In this document: positions 17,037-27,200 of the stretch, one piece after another
How positions within the stretch are numbered: position 1 is the stretch's first letter
Layout of the letters: the number at the start of each line of letters is the position of its first letter
Assembly: GCA_014192545.1 (NCBI GenBank)
Contig: BJHL01000004.1
Coordinates: 186,001 to 250,000, forward strand
From: Phycisphaerae bacterium
GTDB taxonomy: Bacteria > Planctomycetota > Phycisphaerae > Phycisphaerales > UBA1924
Reading direction: 5' to 3'
DNA: 64,000 nt
Made by a program: the position numbers and the translations under genes
The notes under the pieces: generated by a model
Seen by the model: the letters and a program-made list of their open reading frames with translations, nothing else
Told to the model about the DNA's origin: nothing
Database searches by the model: none

Positions 17037-18631
17037 GCAACCTCCTGGAGTTTGCCGCGGCAGAGCGCCGCGATGCCGGTGGGGCGGAACGTCACCGCCA
17101 CCGTGGCGGCGTCGGCGTCGTATTCGACCGTGGTGAAGATCAACTTCAACACACGGGCTTGCTCACGTGGGGAGAGGTTGGCCCAGACGCCATCAAACTC
17201 TTTCAGGGCCTTTCGAGCCTCATCCCTTGAAATCGCGGTGGCGTCCATCTCGGCAAGCCGGGCTTCAACTTCCCCCAACCGCTGGCGGGAGTTGGTGATT
17301 CGGCCATGGGCATTCGCCAATTTGGCGGTCACGTCGGTCGCCGGGCTGGCGTCAGCGACGAGCGATTGGAGATCCCTCTCGAGGCGCTTCAGCGACGCTT
17401 TGAGCTCATCTCGTTCACGCTGAAGCGACGCAGACTCTTGGTCTAGGCAGGTCCTTGTTTCGGCCAGGACACGATCGAGCAGATCGCGGTCCTCGCCGAG
17501 TGAACGGATCTCATTCACAACGATGCGCTCGATCTCCGCTCCCGGAAGTGTTCTAGCGGGACAGGTGTCGCTGCCGCTCTTGATGGCTTTCACGCAGCGG
17601 TAGTACCTGTAGAACCGTCCGTCCTTTCCATAGAACGAATGCGTCATCGCGGAGTCGCACACCTTGCAGCGCAGCAGGCCCCGAAGGAGCGCGCCATACT
17701 TGTTCCGCACCTCCTTGCCACCGGTGCGGCCGTTCTCTCGCATCTGGCTCTGGACCCGCTCGAAAACGGTCGATTCCACAATCGCCTCGTGCTCACCGTC
17801 GTAGACCTGGTCCTTGTGAACGATTTTCCCGATGAGGATCGGATTGGTCAGAAACGCGTACAGCGTCGCCCGGTCGAACGGACGGCCACCTTTAGCCGCT
17901 CCCTTTCTCGTGATGCGACGCTTGTTGGGCCATCCGCGCCGGGTCAGCTCGGTTACTACCGGCTGCAATGAACCCTTGTCCAGATACATCTGGAAGATTT
18001 CGCGGACACGCGCAGCCTCCTTGGCGTTGATCACCAGCCGCGGACTCCCACCGGACCGGTCGACGTCGTAGCCCAGCACCGGCACGCCGCCCGCCCACTT
18101 GCCGCGACGCTTCTGGGCCGCGACCTTGTCGCGGATGCGCTCGCCGATGATCTCGCGCTCGAACTGGGCGAAAGAGAGGAGGATGTTGAGCGTCAGCCTG
18201 CCCATCGAGCTCGTGGTATTGAATTGCTGCGTCACCGAGACGAACGACACGCCCTTGCGGTCGAACGCTTCCATGATTCGGGCAAAGTCGAGGAGCGACC
18301 GGCTCAGTCTGTCCACTTTGTAGACGACCACGCAGTCGATCTTCCCGGCCTCAATGTCGCGGAGGAGTTGCTCAAGGGACGGCCGCTCCATGCTGCCGCC
18401 GGAGAAGCCGCCGTCGTCGTAGCGATCGGGAAGGCAAACCCAGCCTTCGTTCTTTTGGCTTGCGACGTATGCCTCGCCCGCGTCGCGTTGGGCATCAAGG
18501 GAGTTGTACTCCTGATCGAGCCCTTCCTCGCTGCTCTTTCTGGTGTAGATCGCGCACCTGATGCGTCGCTTCTCGCCCGCCACGGTTCCGTTCACACCAC
18601 CAGTTGGGTTGGTTGGGGCTCGTTGTTTCAT
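17033..18631 (-). CDS. Large serine recombinase
   Basis: This 532-residue site-specific recombinase has an N-terminal resolvase domain with the catalytic Ser at about residue 33 (YTRKSS), KVDRLSRS near residue 100 and FAQFEREIIGERIRDK near 160. A Recombinase domain (about 190-300) and a zinc ribbon (CKVCDS, later C...C near 335-355) follow, then a long coiled coil (385-450) of the kind that controls integration directionality. It would integrate or excise DNA through a Ser-DNA intermediate at att sites. Both neighbours overlap it by 4 bp. All key motifs are present, so it is probably functional. Confidence 0.94.
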   Translation of the reverse strand: MKQRAPTNPTGGVNGTVAGEKRRIRCAIYTRKSSEEGLDQEYNSLDAQRDAGEAYVASQKNEGWVCLPDRYDDGGFSGGSMERPSLEQLLRDIEAGKIDCVVVYKVDRLSRSLLDFARIMEAFDRKGVSFVSVTQQFNTTSSMGRLTLNILLSFAQFEREIIGERIRDKVAAQKRRGKWAGGVPVLGYDVDRSGGSPRLVINAKEAARVREIFQMYLDKGSLQPVVTELTRRGWPNKRRITRKGAAKGGRPFDRATLYAFLTNPILIGKIVHKDQVYDGEHEAIVESTVFERVQSQMRENGRTGGKEVRNKYGALLRGLLRCKVCDSAMTHSFYGKDGRFYRYYRCVKAIKSGSDTCPARTLPGAEIERIVVNEIRSLGEDRDLLDRVLAETRTCLDQESASLQRERDELKASLKRLERDLQSLVADASPATDVTAKLANAHGRITNSRQRLGEVEARLAEMDATAISRDEARKALKEFDGVWANLSPREQARVLKLIFTTVEYDADAATVAVTFRPTGIAALCRGKLQEVA

Positions 18632-19134
18632 GACTTCCCCCGTAACCCGAAGAACCTGAACCCGTTGACGTGCGTCCCCGTCACCTTCTTGGCGATGGCC
18701 GACAACGAGCGGTAACGCTCGCCGTCATAGTCAAACCCCTGGCCGTCGGGCAGGACGACGACCCGAATGGCCCGGCCCTTGTACTCCTTCACCACGGCAA
18801 AGCCAGCGGGTGGGATCCGGGCATCGCCGGTCGCCATTCCCTTCACGGAACGGGTCGTTGTGCAGCCTGGCCCTGGCTGCGGCGGGCAGATCGTGGCCTT
18901 TGGGGCCATCACGCGGACCTCCGCGAGGTCGGCCAGCTCTGCTGCCCGCTTCCGCGCCCGCTCGCTCAGACCACCCTCCGCGTTGGCCTGGATCCGCCAG
19001 GCGATTTTGCGGATCAGGTACGCGCGGTGGCGAGTACGGCACTTGTGGCCGTGCAGATCTTCGTACCTCTGCACAAGATCGCTTGTGGTCATTTTGCCAA
19101 GGTCGTCGAGTTGTCGCTGCATCAAGTCGGACAT
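18628..19134 (-). CDS. DUF2924 domain protein
   Basis: The 168-residue protein fits DUF2924. Its N-terminal half is LxxMTTSDLVQRYEDLHG, followed by CRTRHRAYLIRKIAWRIQ. Its C-terminal half has strands RAIRVVVLPDGQGFDYDGERY and the helix SLSAIAKKVTGTHVNGFRFFGL, which resembles small DNA- or DNA-modification-binding folds. The family is consistently found beside serine recombinases, and no biochemical role has been established. AGGAG lies 6 bases upstream of the ATG. The stop overlaps the recombinase start by 4 bp. Confidence 0.85.
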   Translation of the reverse strand: MSDLMQRQLDDLGKMTTSDLVQRYEDLHGHKCRTRHRAYLIRKIAWRIQANAEGGLSERARKRAAELADLAEVRVMAPKATICPPQPGPGCTTTRSVKGMATGDARIPPAGFAVVKEYKGRAIRVVVLPDGQGFDYDGERYRSLSAIAKKVTGTHVNGFRFFGLRGKS

Positions 19135-19163
19135 TGGATCTCCTATCGCATGGGCCGAGAGCG

Positions 19164-19382
19164 TTAACCCGCGGGCCGCGTTGCGACACTGAGGGCGGCT
19201 TCCGGCGAGAGTTCAAGTCCATCGCCGAGAGATCTGGCATGCTCGTCAATCGCCCGCTTGGTCCCGCCTGTCCGCGCCCGTGTGGCACGAACGGCACGCA
19301 CCACGCCACGCGCCAGAATGCTTGCGATCTCTGCTTCGCGCTCTGCGGGCGTCATGCTGTCCGGGTTCTTCGATGATGTCAC
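19164..19382 (-). CDS. Small hypothetical protein preceding DUF2924
   Basis: This 72-residue frame has a GTG start at 19382; an ATG at 19355 (MTPAEREAEIASILARGVVR) is the likelier start. The short motif MTPxERxAEIAxIL is typical of the first gene in DUF2924-recombinase modules. It ends 29 bp before the DUF2924 gene and is probably the first gene of this operon. Function unknown. Confidence 0.65.
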   Translation of the reverse strand: MTSSKNPDSMTPAEREAEIASILARGVVRAVRATRARTGGTKRAIDEHARSLGDGLELSPEAALSVATRPAG

Positions 19383-19710
19383 GCCGCGGCTCCGGGTTCG
19401 ATCGCCGCGCCCATCGCGGAATCGTCTCCGGAGCCCTTATGCAATCGCCGAAGCGCGTGCGCGCCGCGATGAACAGGCCGACGCGATCGGAGCACCGTGG
19501 CGCAAACATCGCAGTCGTGACAGTGGGGTTTGCGATCGCGCTTCGAGCGAGGTCGCCCGTTAACCCCCGCCCGTTCGGAAGAGAGACCTGGAGAGACTTT
19601 GGCCCCAAATCGCCCCCAAGGGCCGCCGGATCGCCGGACGCTGGTTATGGCGGACTGAAGGCCAGAGACGTCGCCGACGGCGGGCCCAGTCGCCAACCCT
19701 CGCGGAACGT
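19383..19710. other. Gene-free stretch at island border
   Basis: About 330 bp lie between the recombinase operon and the tRNA terminators. Open frames here are short, arginine-rich and without recognisable content. The segment should contain the promoter of the recombinase operon and, if the island integrated next to the tRNA, one attachment site. No clear repeat was identified by eye. Confidence 0.4.
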
Positions 19711-19715
19711 GGGCC

Positions 19716-19751
19716 AAAAAGCGAAAACGCCGCCGAGGTCTCTCGGCGGCG
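19716..19751 (-). terminator. Intrinsic terminator (distal) of tRNA-fMet
   Basis: A perfect 10-bp stem (19728-19737 with 19742-19751, loop GTCT) is followed on the minus strand by TTTTCGCTTTTT. This is a strong Rho-independent terminator. Confidence 0.8.
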
Positions 19752-19758
19752 TTCCCTG

Positions 19759-19793
19759 AAAACCAAGGGGCCGGCTGCTTTCGCAACCGGCCC
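19759..19793 (-). terminator. Hairpin downstream of tRNA-fMet (proximal terminator or processing hairpin)
   Basis: An 11-bp stem with one G-U wobble, capped by a GAAA tetraloop (19768-19793), lies 5 bases past the tRNA 3' end on the minus strand. It is followed by CTTGGTTTT. The weak U-run suggests it acts with the stronger hairpin 17 bp further on. Confidence 0.6.
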
Positions 19794-19798
19794 GGTAA

Positions 19799-19872
<74 letters not shown>

Positions 19873-20028
19873 ATCAATAGTGAGATTGCAAGAACCGGTA
19901 CCGGAATGAGCCGGGCCTGAACGATAGGGAATCGCGAGGATTACGTCAAGGTGCGTAGGGAAAATCGCGGTTTTTGCGGGATTGCGCGTGGTTTCTTGGT
20001 TGTGATTGTCGCGTGGGTACGCTGGTGC

Positions 20029-20421
20029 ATGCTGCGAAGTGTTTTTCTGGCGACGGTTGTTGTGCGCGATTACGACGAAGCGATTGCGTTCTACGTGAAC
20101 AAGATTGGCTTTGCACTTTTGGAAGATGAAGATCGCGGCGGGGGCAAGCGGTGGGTGCGCGTGGGCCCAGCGGGCGGCGGGGCGGCACTGCTCTTGGCGA
20201 AGGCGGTGACGGCGGAGCAGCAGAGCCGCATTGGCAACCAAACGGGCGGGCGCGTGATGATGTTTGTCGAGACGGATGACTTTGAGCGCGACTATGTGCG
20301 GATGTGCGAGGCTGGCGTGGTGTTTACGCAGGTGCCGCGGCGGGAGAAGTATGGCACGGTGGCGGTGTTTGAGGATTTGTATGGGAATCGGTTTGATTTG
20401 ATTCAGCATGTGGAGGCGTGA
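20029..20421 (+). CDS. VOC/glyoxalase-family protein
   Basis: The 130-residue protein is a single-domain member of the vicinal oxygen chelate superfamily. It has an opening strand FLATVVVRDYDEAIAFYVNKIGF, the middle segment RWVRVGPAGGGAALLLAKA, and the closing VAVFEDLYGNRFDLIQ with the Glu/Asp-Gly-Asn pattern. The ATG at 20029 fits the start of the fold; an in-frame ATG 78 bp upstream would add a hydrophobic stretch unlike the family. The substrate cannot be inferred. Confidence 0.88.
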   Translation: MLRSVFLATVVVRDYDEAIAFYVNKIGFALLEDEDRGGGKRWVRVGPAGGGAALLLAKAVTAEQQSRIGNQTGGRVMMFVETDDFERDYVRMCEAGVVFTQVPRREKYGTVAVFEDLYGNRFDLIQHVEA

Positions 20422-20472
20422 GCCGTGCGAACACATGACGCATCGACGCGCACATCAATCGTCGTTACGCAA

Positions 20473-21900
20473 TCATGTCGCGCTGCTACCGATGTCCGTG
20501 CGCATGACTTTGCCCACAAATCCGATCGCCGCCGCAGCTTCGTACGCGCGGTCGCGGGCTTGTGGGAGCGTCGGCGCGAGGGCGGTGACGCCCAGGATGC
20601 GCCCACCATTGGTGACGATTGTGCCGTCGGGAAGTTTCTTGGTACCGGCGTGGTAGACGGTGACGCCCGGCATGCGGTCGGCGGCGTCGATGCCGGTGAT
20701 GGCGGCTCCGGATTTGGGCTTCTCGGGGTAGCCTTCGCTGGCGATGACGACGCAGCAGCTCGCGTCGTTTTTCCAGCGCACGTCAACATCGGCGAGGCGA
20801 CCTTCGCAGGTTGCCATCATGAGTTCGAGGATGTCGCTGTCGAGACGCGAGATGATGGCTTGGCATTCGGGGTCGCCGAATCGGCAGTTGAATTCGAGCA
20901 CTTTGGGGCCTGCGGGCGTGAGCATGAGGCCGGCGAAGAGGACGCCTTTGTAGTCGATGCTTTCTCGCTTGAGGGCATCGACGATGGGGACCAGCACTTC
21001 GCGTTCGACGCGCGTCATGAGTTTGTCGTCGAGTGTCGTGCTGGGGCAGAAGGCGCCCATGCCGCCTGTGTTGGGGCCTTTGTCGCCGTCGAGCAGGCGC
21101 TTGTGGTCTTGCGCGGGAGGCAGCACGAGAATGGAAGAACCATCGGTGATGGCGAGAACGGAGACTTCGGGGCCTGAGAGTTTTTCTTCGATGAGAACTT
21201 TCGCGCCGGCGTCGCCGAAGACGCGCTTGACCATGATTTGTTCGATTGCCGCGTGCGCTTCGCTGAGTGATGCGGGGACGACGACGCCTTTGCCTTTGGC
21301 GAGGCCTGTGGCTTTGATGACGGGCAGGTCGCCGCGTGGTTTGTCGTAGGCTTTTTGCATCGCGGGCTTGGTGTCAAGCTCGCGCTGGATGAACTTGCGG
21401 CGGTCGGCGGGATCGCGGTAATCGTTGGCGGCGGTGAGCAGTGAGTCGATGAGCGGTTCGTCGACGCAGCGCGTTTCGAGATAGCCGCGTGCGCTTTCGG
21501 CGTCAGTGAAGACCCGGCCTTCGCCTGTGGGGATGCTTGCGCTGCGAAGCATTTGCTTGCACCAGGCTTTGTCGGCTTCGAGCTGTGCACCGGCGCGACC
21601 GGGGCCGAAGACTTTGCAGGTCTTTGATGCGAGTTTGTCCGCGAGGCCTTCGGCGAGGGGGTCTTCGGGACCGATCACGACTAAGCCGATGTTGTGCTTC
21701 TCGATGAATTGCACAGTGCGGTAGGCTTCGCGCGCGCTGACGGGTACGTCGATCGGTCGGCTTATGGCGGCGAGGCCTGGGTTGTCGTGGCTGGCGAAAA
21801 GCGTGCCCACCCGGGGGCTGTTGGCGATGGCGATGCCCAGGGCGTGTTCGCGACCGCCCGAGCCGATGAGAAGGACGTTGATGGGTGAACCGGTCGCCAT
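20473..21900 (-). CDS. purD: Phosphoribosylamine-glycine ligase
   Basis: PurD joins glycine to phosphoribosylamine with ATP in the second step of purine synthesis. The 475-residue protein begins MATGSPINVLLIGSGGREHA, the GGREHA motif of the N-terminal domain. It continues with an ATP-grasp core (KATGLAKGKGV and later LEFNCRFGDPE, the metal-binding signature). The length exceeds E. coli PurD (429) by about 45 residues, mainly through an insertion around residues 160-195. The start is set by homology; an upstream extension in the same frame has no family similarity. It is convergent with the VOC gene. Confidence 0.95.
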   Translation of the reverse strand: MATGSPINVLLIGSGGREHALGIAIANSPRVGTLFASHDNPGLAAISRPIDVPVSAREAYRTVQFIEKHNIGLVVIGPEDPLAEGLADKLASKTCKVFGPGRAGAQLEADKAWCKQMLRSASIPTGEGRVFTDAESARGYLETRCVDEPLIDSLLTAANDYRDPADRRKFIQRELDTKPAMQKAYDKPRGDLPVIKATGLAKGKGVVVPASLSEAHAAIEQIMVKRVFGDAGAKVLIEEKLSGPEVSVLAITDGSSILVLPPAQDHKRLLDGDKGPNTGGMGAFCPSTTLDDKLMTRVEREVLVPIVDALKRESIDYKGVLFAGLMLTPAGPKVLEFNCRFGDPECQAIISRLDSDILELMMATCEGRLADVDVRWKNDASCCVVIASEGYPEKPKSGAAITGIDAADRMPGVTVYHAGTKKLPDGTIVTNGGRILGVTALAPTLPQARDRAYEAAAAIGFVGKVMRTDIGSSAT

Positions 21901-21949
21901 AGGGGGCGATGATAGGAAAGGGGCCGGGGTAAACAGTGAACGGTGGCGA

Positions 21950-22489
21950 TTATCGCTTGAGGCGCACGCCGGAGACAAGCATCCAGAGACCCAGCGATGC
22001 GGTTGCACCGAGCATGGTGCCAAGCGTGCGCACGAGGAAAGTTTGGTCGTACCACGCGGCACCGCGCTCTTTGAAGAAAGCACGGCGGACTTCATTCGTG
22101 TCTTCGACTTTGCCTTGCGAGAGTTGCATGGACCAATCGGCGTTGGCGGCGGGGTAGTTGCGCATGGCTTTGACGCGACCGTACGTTGGCACAGAGAAGA
22201 GCAACGCGAAGACGATGGCGATGATGCCCGAGGTGATAATGCGTGTGCGAGCGATGGGCGTGCGTGCGCCTTTCTTTACCCAGATTGCCAGAAGGATCAT
22301 GACGAATGCCGAGAACGCGGGAATGACGGCGGCGGTGGTTTTGTTGGCTTCGGCGGGTGCGTTGAGAAAGGCGTACGCGCCGCATCCTAATAAGAGAACG
22401 GCCAGCACTGCGAGCGCGAGTGCGGCGGCGGTGGCTTTGACGGCTGCGTGTGGTGAGCTTGCGGATGCTGTGGTGTCGCTGGTTGTCAT
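21950..22489 (-). CDS. Hypothetical membrane protein with four predicted helices
   Basis: The 179-residue protein, starting MTTSDTTASASS, has four hydrophobic segments: about residues 20-45, 55-72, 82-102 and 150-175. Between the last two is a soluble loop with SMQLSQGKVEDTNEVRRAFFKERG. I do not recognise the family. It lies 49 bp upstream of purD on the same strand and could be co-transcribed. The start ATG was preferred to a longer frame whose first part is low-complexity sequence from the tandem repeat upstream. Confidence 0.7.
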   Translation of the reverse strand: MTTSDTTASASSPHAAVKATAAALALAVLAVLLLGCGAYAFLNAPAEANKTTAAVIPAFSAFVMILLAIWVKKGARTPIARTRIITSGIIAIVFALLFSVPTYGRVKAMRNYPAANADWSMQLSQGKVEDTNEVRRAFFKERGAAWYDQTFLVRTLGTMLGATASLGLWMLVSGVRLKR

Positions 22490-22680
22490 ACGGCTATCGT
22501 TGGGGAACTGGCGGCGGGCTGCCGAAAAATCAGATGATTGTTCGAGCGGATAAGTGGATGCGGATGAGTGCTGATTTGACGCGCTGATCGCGAGCGTGCG
22601 AGTTGGTGCGTGAAGATTGCTGATGGGGATCGTGGGCGGATTGATTGTGTGTTCTGTCGTTTCGTTTTGAACTCTGGCTG

Positions 22681-22716
22681 TATCGAAGTGCGTATCGAAG
22701 TGTGTATTGAAGTGTG
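22681..22716. repeat. Three tandem 12-bp repeats
   Basis: Three near-identical copies of TATCGAAGTGYG lie directly upstream of the DUF456 start codon, in the space between two divergent genes. They may be protein-binding iterons or simple slippage products. Confidence 0.7.
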
Positions 22717-22719
22717 TGT

Positions 22720-23244
22720 ATGCCAAACTGGCCACTTGAACAATGGATTGTGGTTGCGGGCACGCCGATTATCGCGATGCTGGGTGTGGTGTTGACGTTT
22801 GTCACGCTGCCTGGGACGTGGCTGATTGTGTTGTGGTCGCTGGGTGTGGCGATTTGGCAGCCCGATGTTGTCCCTTGGTGGGTTGTGGTGATTTTGGTTG
22901 TGCTTGCAGCGGCGGGTGAGGCGCTGGAGTTTTTGGCGTCTGCCGTTGGGGCGGCGAAGGCCGGGGCAAGCGCCTGGGGAATTGTGTTTGCGATTGTGGG
23001 CGCGTTTATTGGCGCGGTTGCGGGGATGTTCATCATTCCGGTGATTGGGGCGATTGTCTTTGGCGCGCTTGGCGCGGCGGCGGGCGCGGTGCTTGGGGAG
23101 ATGGCAATTGCAAAACGCAACTGGGAAGACAGCAAGAAAATCGCGAAGGGAGCGGCGATTGGTCGGCTGCTTTCGATGCTGGCGAAGGGGCTGGTGGCGG
23201 TGATTATGGGGATGGTGATTTGCTTGGTGGTGGTTTTGCGGTAG
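22720..23244 (+). CDS. DUF456 family membrane protein
   Basis: The 174-residue protein is almost entirely hydrophobic. It has the DUF456 layout: two N-terminal helices separated by LPGTWLI, then glycine/alanine-rich hairpin segments (GAFIGAVAGMFIIPVIGAIVFG) with the short charged loop AKRNWEDSKK and a last helix. It is probably an inner membrane protein of unknown role. An alternative GTG two codons earlier is possible. Confidence 0.85.
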   Translation: MPNWPLEQWIVVAGTPIIAMLGVVLTFVTLPGTWLIVLWSLGVAIWQPDVVPWWVVVILVVLAAAGEALEFLASAVGAAKAGASAWGIVFAIVGAFIGAVAGMFIIPVIGAIVFGALGAAAGAVLGEMAIAKRNWEDSKKIAKGAAIGRLLSMLAKGLVAVIMGMVICLVVVLR

Positions 23245-23337
23245 TTTGTCAGGGGTGACTTTGAGTGCAGTCGTTGTGTTCAGCGCTGGCGAGGGCTTGC
23301 GCCCTTCGGCGCTTGTGATTCGTCGGTACACTGATGC

Positions 23338-24201
23338 GTGAAGCTGAGTGTTGTCATTTTGAGTTTCAATCGGCGCGATGCGCTGCTGCGCACGCTGCGC
23401 GAGATTGATGCATGGCGCGGCGAGCATGATGCTGAAGTGATTGTGGTGGATAACGGCAGTGGCGATGGATCGGTTGAGGCGGTGCGAGAGAAGTCGCCTT
23501 GGGTGAAGCTGATTGCGCAAGCGTCAAACACCGGCGTTGCGGGGTTCAATGCTGGCGCGGCGATGGCGAATGGCGAAATGCTTCTGATTTTGGATGATGA
23601 CAGTTGGCCTGAGCCGGCTGCGCTGACGGGTGCAATGGCGATGATGCGAAGCAGAGCGACGCTTGGTGGTGTGGCGCTCGTGCCCAAGCACCCGACGAGC
23701 AAGCAAACCGAGTGGACGTTTGCAACACGTGCAACGGCGCGATTCCCGGTGATGGGCTGCGGCAACCTGGTTCGACGCGATGCATGGCAGAAAGTGGGCG
23801 GTTATGAAGAAGGCTTTTTTTTGTATCGCAACGACACTGATCTTGCGATGAAGCTCTTGGGCGCGGGGTATGACGTGTATATGGATCCTGCGTGGACCGT
23901 TTGGCATGACAGCTCGGCGACGGCGACAAAAAGCGAGCGATGGTTGCAAATGGCAACGCGCAATTGGATCTGGCTGTGCAAACGGCATGGCTACTCGTGG
24001 CGCGTGAAGTTGCTCGCGGGCGTGCTAGGCGGCATGGTTGCGCTGCGACACGCTGGGCCCAGTTTGTCTCGGCTTCGCTGCGTGGCGACAGGCATCATGG
24101 ATGGAATTGATATCGCCCCGCCAGCGCTGCCCGCGAGCGTCATCGTGACGGGCGATGCGATGAAGGAATACTTGCGGATGCGATGGCGCGGGGCGACGTG
24201 A
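23338..24201 (+). CDS. Family 2 glycosyltransferase
   Basis: The 287-residue protein starts with GTG and opens with VVILSFNRRDALLRTL, the GT-A nucleotide-sugar fold of family GT2. The DDD metal motif is seen in LLILDDDSWPEP, followed by MGCGNLVRRDAWQKVGGYEEGFFLYRNDTDLAMKLL, where the ED-like catalytic area has NDTD. No membrane helices follow. It probably transfers a sugar to a surface glycan or lipid. It is convergent with the GH57-like gene, 40 bp away. Confidence 0.9.
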   Translation: MKLSVVILSFNRRDALLRTLREIDAWRGEHDAEVIVVDNGSGDGSVEAVREKSPWVKLIAQASNTGVAGFNAGAAMANGEMLLILDDDSWPEPAALTGAMAMMRSRATLGGVALVPKHPTSKQTEWTFATRATARFPVMGCGNLVRRDAWQKVGGYEEGFFLYRNDTDLAMKLLGAGYDVYMDPAWTVWHDSSATATKSERWLQMATRNWIWLCKRHGYSWRVKLLAGVLGGMVALRHAGPSLSRLRCVATGIMDGIDIAPPALPASVIVTGDAMKEYLRMRWRGAT

Positions 24202-24241
24202 TCGTTGTGTTCGACATGATCAACGAGTGATGTAATCACAC

Positions 24242-27200
24242 TTACGGACACTGGCCGCCGGCGAGGACGTTGAAGTAATCCACAACATCCTGGTCTTCAG
24301 GGAAGACGCCGTTGTTGTTGAAGTCGATATCGCTACACGTAGCGCACATGCCGCCTGCCAAGACGCTGAAGAGGTCGGTCACATCTTGATCTTCGGGGAA
24401 GATGCCGTTGTTGTTGAAGTCGATGGAGTCGCACGCGGGCTGGGGGCAGTTGGCGGGTACGGCGATTTCGCACAATCGCACAAGGGCATACTCGCTTGCT
24501 TCGATACTGCCGTTACTTGCGAGCGGTGCGGGGACTTGCTGGGTTGTCACGAGCGCGCCGTTGTCGGCTGTTGCATACGTACCCACAGCGAGGCGCACGA
24601 ACTCGGGCAGCGGAGCATTTGCGGCAAGACCTAGTTCGCTGCGAATGTTGATGACGCCTTCGAGCACGCCTGTGGTGCTGCTGGCTTGCTGGGTTTGACT
24701 GGTGGTGCCTTGATCGAACCAGCCGCTAAAGTTATTGCCGCTTTCGTTGGCGAGGAAGGCATCCCAGCTTGCGATTTGGCCAGCTTTTGCCCAGTTTGCG
24801 GCGCGAAGCGTGCCTGCGGGATCTCGCGAGACGTAGAGGAAACGGTCGTTGTTGCCACTTGCGGGATTGGTTGCGACATACAGCATGTCGCCTCGCAAGC
24901 CGGCCCAGAGATTGACGCCGCCATTACTCGAAACGAGTGTGCTGGCCGTGTCGCGTGCACCGTCGATGGTCCATTGAACAATCGGCTGTCCGCCTGTGAC
25001 GGTGTAACGCCAGTCGGCACCAGCGTTGTTGTCCCACGTGGTAACGCAGTTGTTGAAGGCGAACTCGAGGCTGGTTGCGTTTTGAGGAATGGTGATCGTC
25101 GTTGACCATGTTGTGCCGTTTGGCGTCATCGGCACGCCACTCACGACGTTGGTCCATGTGTTGATGCCCCAGTGAAAACAAATCGTGCTGCTGCCTGCAA
25201 GCGGGCGACCGGCGGGGTTGTACGTGATGGTGAGTTGCTGGCCCGCAACAGGCTGCGTCGGTGCGATGGTGACGGCGGGGTTGCTGCCTCCCCCACCACT
25301 GCCCACGCCGTCGCCAACCCACACGTGTTGAATGGGTGACTTGGTGACGTTGCCGCGTGTGTCGACAGACTCGATGTAGTAGTCGATGAGTTTGCTGCGC
25401 TGGCCATCGATCTTGGCCCAGTATTGATCGGCGATGTACGTGGGACTCTCAAAGAAGTTGATGCTCGGGTCGTTGTAGACGTTGCCCGCAGGAAAAATGC
25501 GACGCGTCATGGAGATGCTTTGCCATGCGCCCACACCCGGGCCGCCCGCGTAGGTTTCGTTTTCAATGTTGCTCAGGTTGCGCTGGCCGTCAGCGTCGAT
25601 GCGGTACTTGAGCGTCGTACTTGTGATGCCTGCGACGTCGTATGCGAACGTCCACACATAGAAGTCGCCGCCGCCGTTGAGGTTGGCGGCGCGTTGTTGG
25701 TAGCCGTATTGCGGGCCGAAGTTCACACTTCCTGGGTTCCAAGGGTGGCGCTGGGGATACCACACGGTTGGTCCGGTGGTGTCGAGCGTTGTGTTGCCAG
25801 TAATGACGGCGTCGGCGTGTTGCACGGCTTCGTTGCACGCGATTGTGGGTTTGACTTCAAAGTCTTCGGCGGTTCCGTAGTACATGTAGCCGCTGTTGAG
25901 ACTGCCCAGGAAAAAGTGCCAGGCACGTTCCGCACTGGTTGTAGCTGCGCTGGGATAGAGAATGCGACCAACATCAAGCCCAGCAGATTGCGGACCTCCT
26001 GCGCGCGTCACGATTTGTTCAGCAGTCGCGACGCGGTTGTTGGCTGCTGTGATGACAGCCCAATTGCGAGCATCAACGTGCCAGCCGTTCTCGACATCGA
26101 TTGCGCCGCTCGCACCCAGCAGCGGCCAATTCCAATTGATGAACTGGGGCGCGCCGAAGTCGCCGTCGGCATTGACCCATGCGCCGTCTTCGACGTGCAC
26201 GAAGTCGTTGGCGGGTACAGGGTGATCGGCGAGATACTTCTCAACGACGGTGGGCACATACTGCGCGCCGTTTGCGCTACTTGCAAGATTTGGCGTAGCT
26301 TCGCGGTAGTACGAGTATCCGCCTCCCCAAGCGTTGTCGCCGTCGTGTGCGAGCAGGGCGAGCTGCGGGCGGTTGGGAGCGATGCCATTGGGCGCGAGCG
26401 ATTGGATGGCATCAAAGCCGCCCAGTCCTATAGGCGCGTAGCCGTCATCCCAGCTCAGAGCCTGCATCGCGGGAACAACGATGACTTGGCTGACTGCGCC
26501 GGTGTTGGGATTCACGTAGCGTGCGCGGCGCGGGGTTGTTGCGAACGGAACTGCCTCGGCAGGAGAGCAGCCGCGTGAGATGCTCTTGCGGAAATAGCTC
26601 CCAGCAGCAGGATTGATTTGATCGGCGCGATTGGGCGCGTCGGTGTTGATGCCGCCACTGCCGAAGATGACGGGAAAATCGCTGCAAGCCCGGCTGATTT
26701 TCTCGCTGCTGACGATGACCCAGTCGATGCCCTCTTGATCGAGGACTTCGATCATGGCGGTACTGAAAGCCATTTCACTGGGGAAAAGACCGCGACTTTG
26801 TGATGCGCCCGTGCCCCAAGTATCGTTGTAGATTCGGCGGTAGAGCTGCAACTCTTTGCGAAGCGTGGTTGCATCAACCAGCGGCATGAGCGGATGGTGG
26901 AAGCCAAACTGCACGACATCGACACGTGGCACCTGCGTGCCTGCGGCGGGACTGGTGCGCCAGGTGCGGCCATCGCGGATGCGTTGCCACCATGTGGGGT
27001 TGTACCCAAGCTGGTTCGCGGCTCCGAGGCTGTTGAGATTTTCGATCAGGCCGCCCGAGAAACTGATTTGCGTGCCGCCTTCAGGAGTCCAATCAAAGTC
27101 ATCGACGGCGTCGATCATGCGATACTGGTACCCGGCGACACGGTCAGGCAGGCTGAAGATTTCGCGGAGGTTGTTGGTGGGGTTGGTCGCGCCGGCGTCC

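Larger units (their letters stand above)
16620..19382 (-). mobile_element. Serine recombinase integration module
   Basis: Four co-directional minus-strand genes (small N-terminal protein, DUF2924 protein, large serine recombinase, HTH protein) are packed with 29-bp or overlapping junctions. Similar DUF2924-recombinase pairs occur in integrated elements of several bacterial phyla. The module lies at the end of the defence island nearest the initiator tRNA gene and probably carried the island into this locus. No direct repeat or inverted repeat boundary could be confirmed, because the left end lies outside the window. Confidence 0.65.

Noticed and set aside
19385..19460. Possible second tRNA near GGGTTCGATCGCCGC
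   Set aside because: The T-loop-like string is not followed or preceded by matching acceptor or anticodon stems.
19280..19786. Open frames of 135-159 codons on both strands between the recombinase module and the tRNA
   Set aside because: They run through the terminator hairpins and have arginine-rich, shadow-like composition with no domain.
22681..22716. CRISPR-like array or replication iterons
   Set aside because: There are only three 12-bp copies without spacers, and no replication or cas gene is nearby.
22486..23520. 344-codon minus-strand frame over DUF456
   Set aside because: It is composed of His/Asn/Arg-rich low-complexity sequence, antisense to a clear membrane protein.
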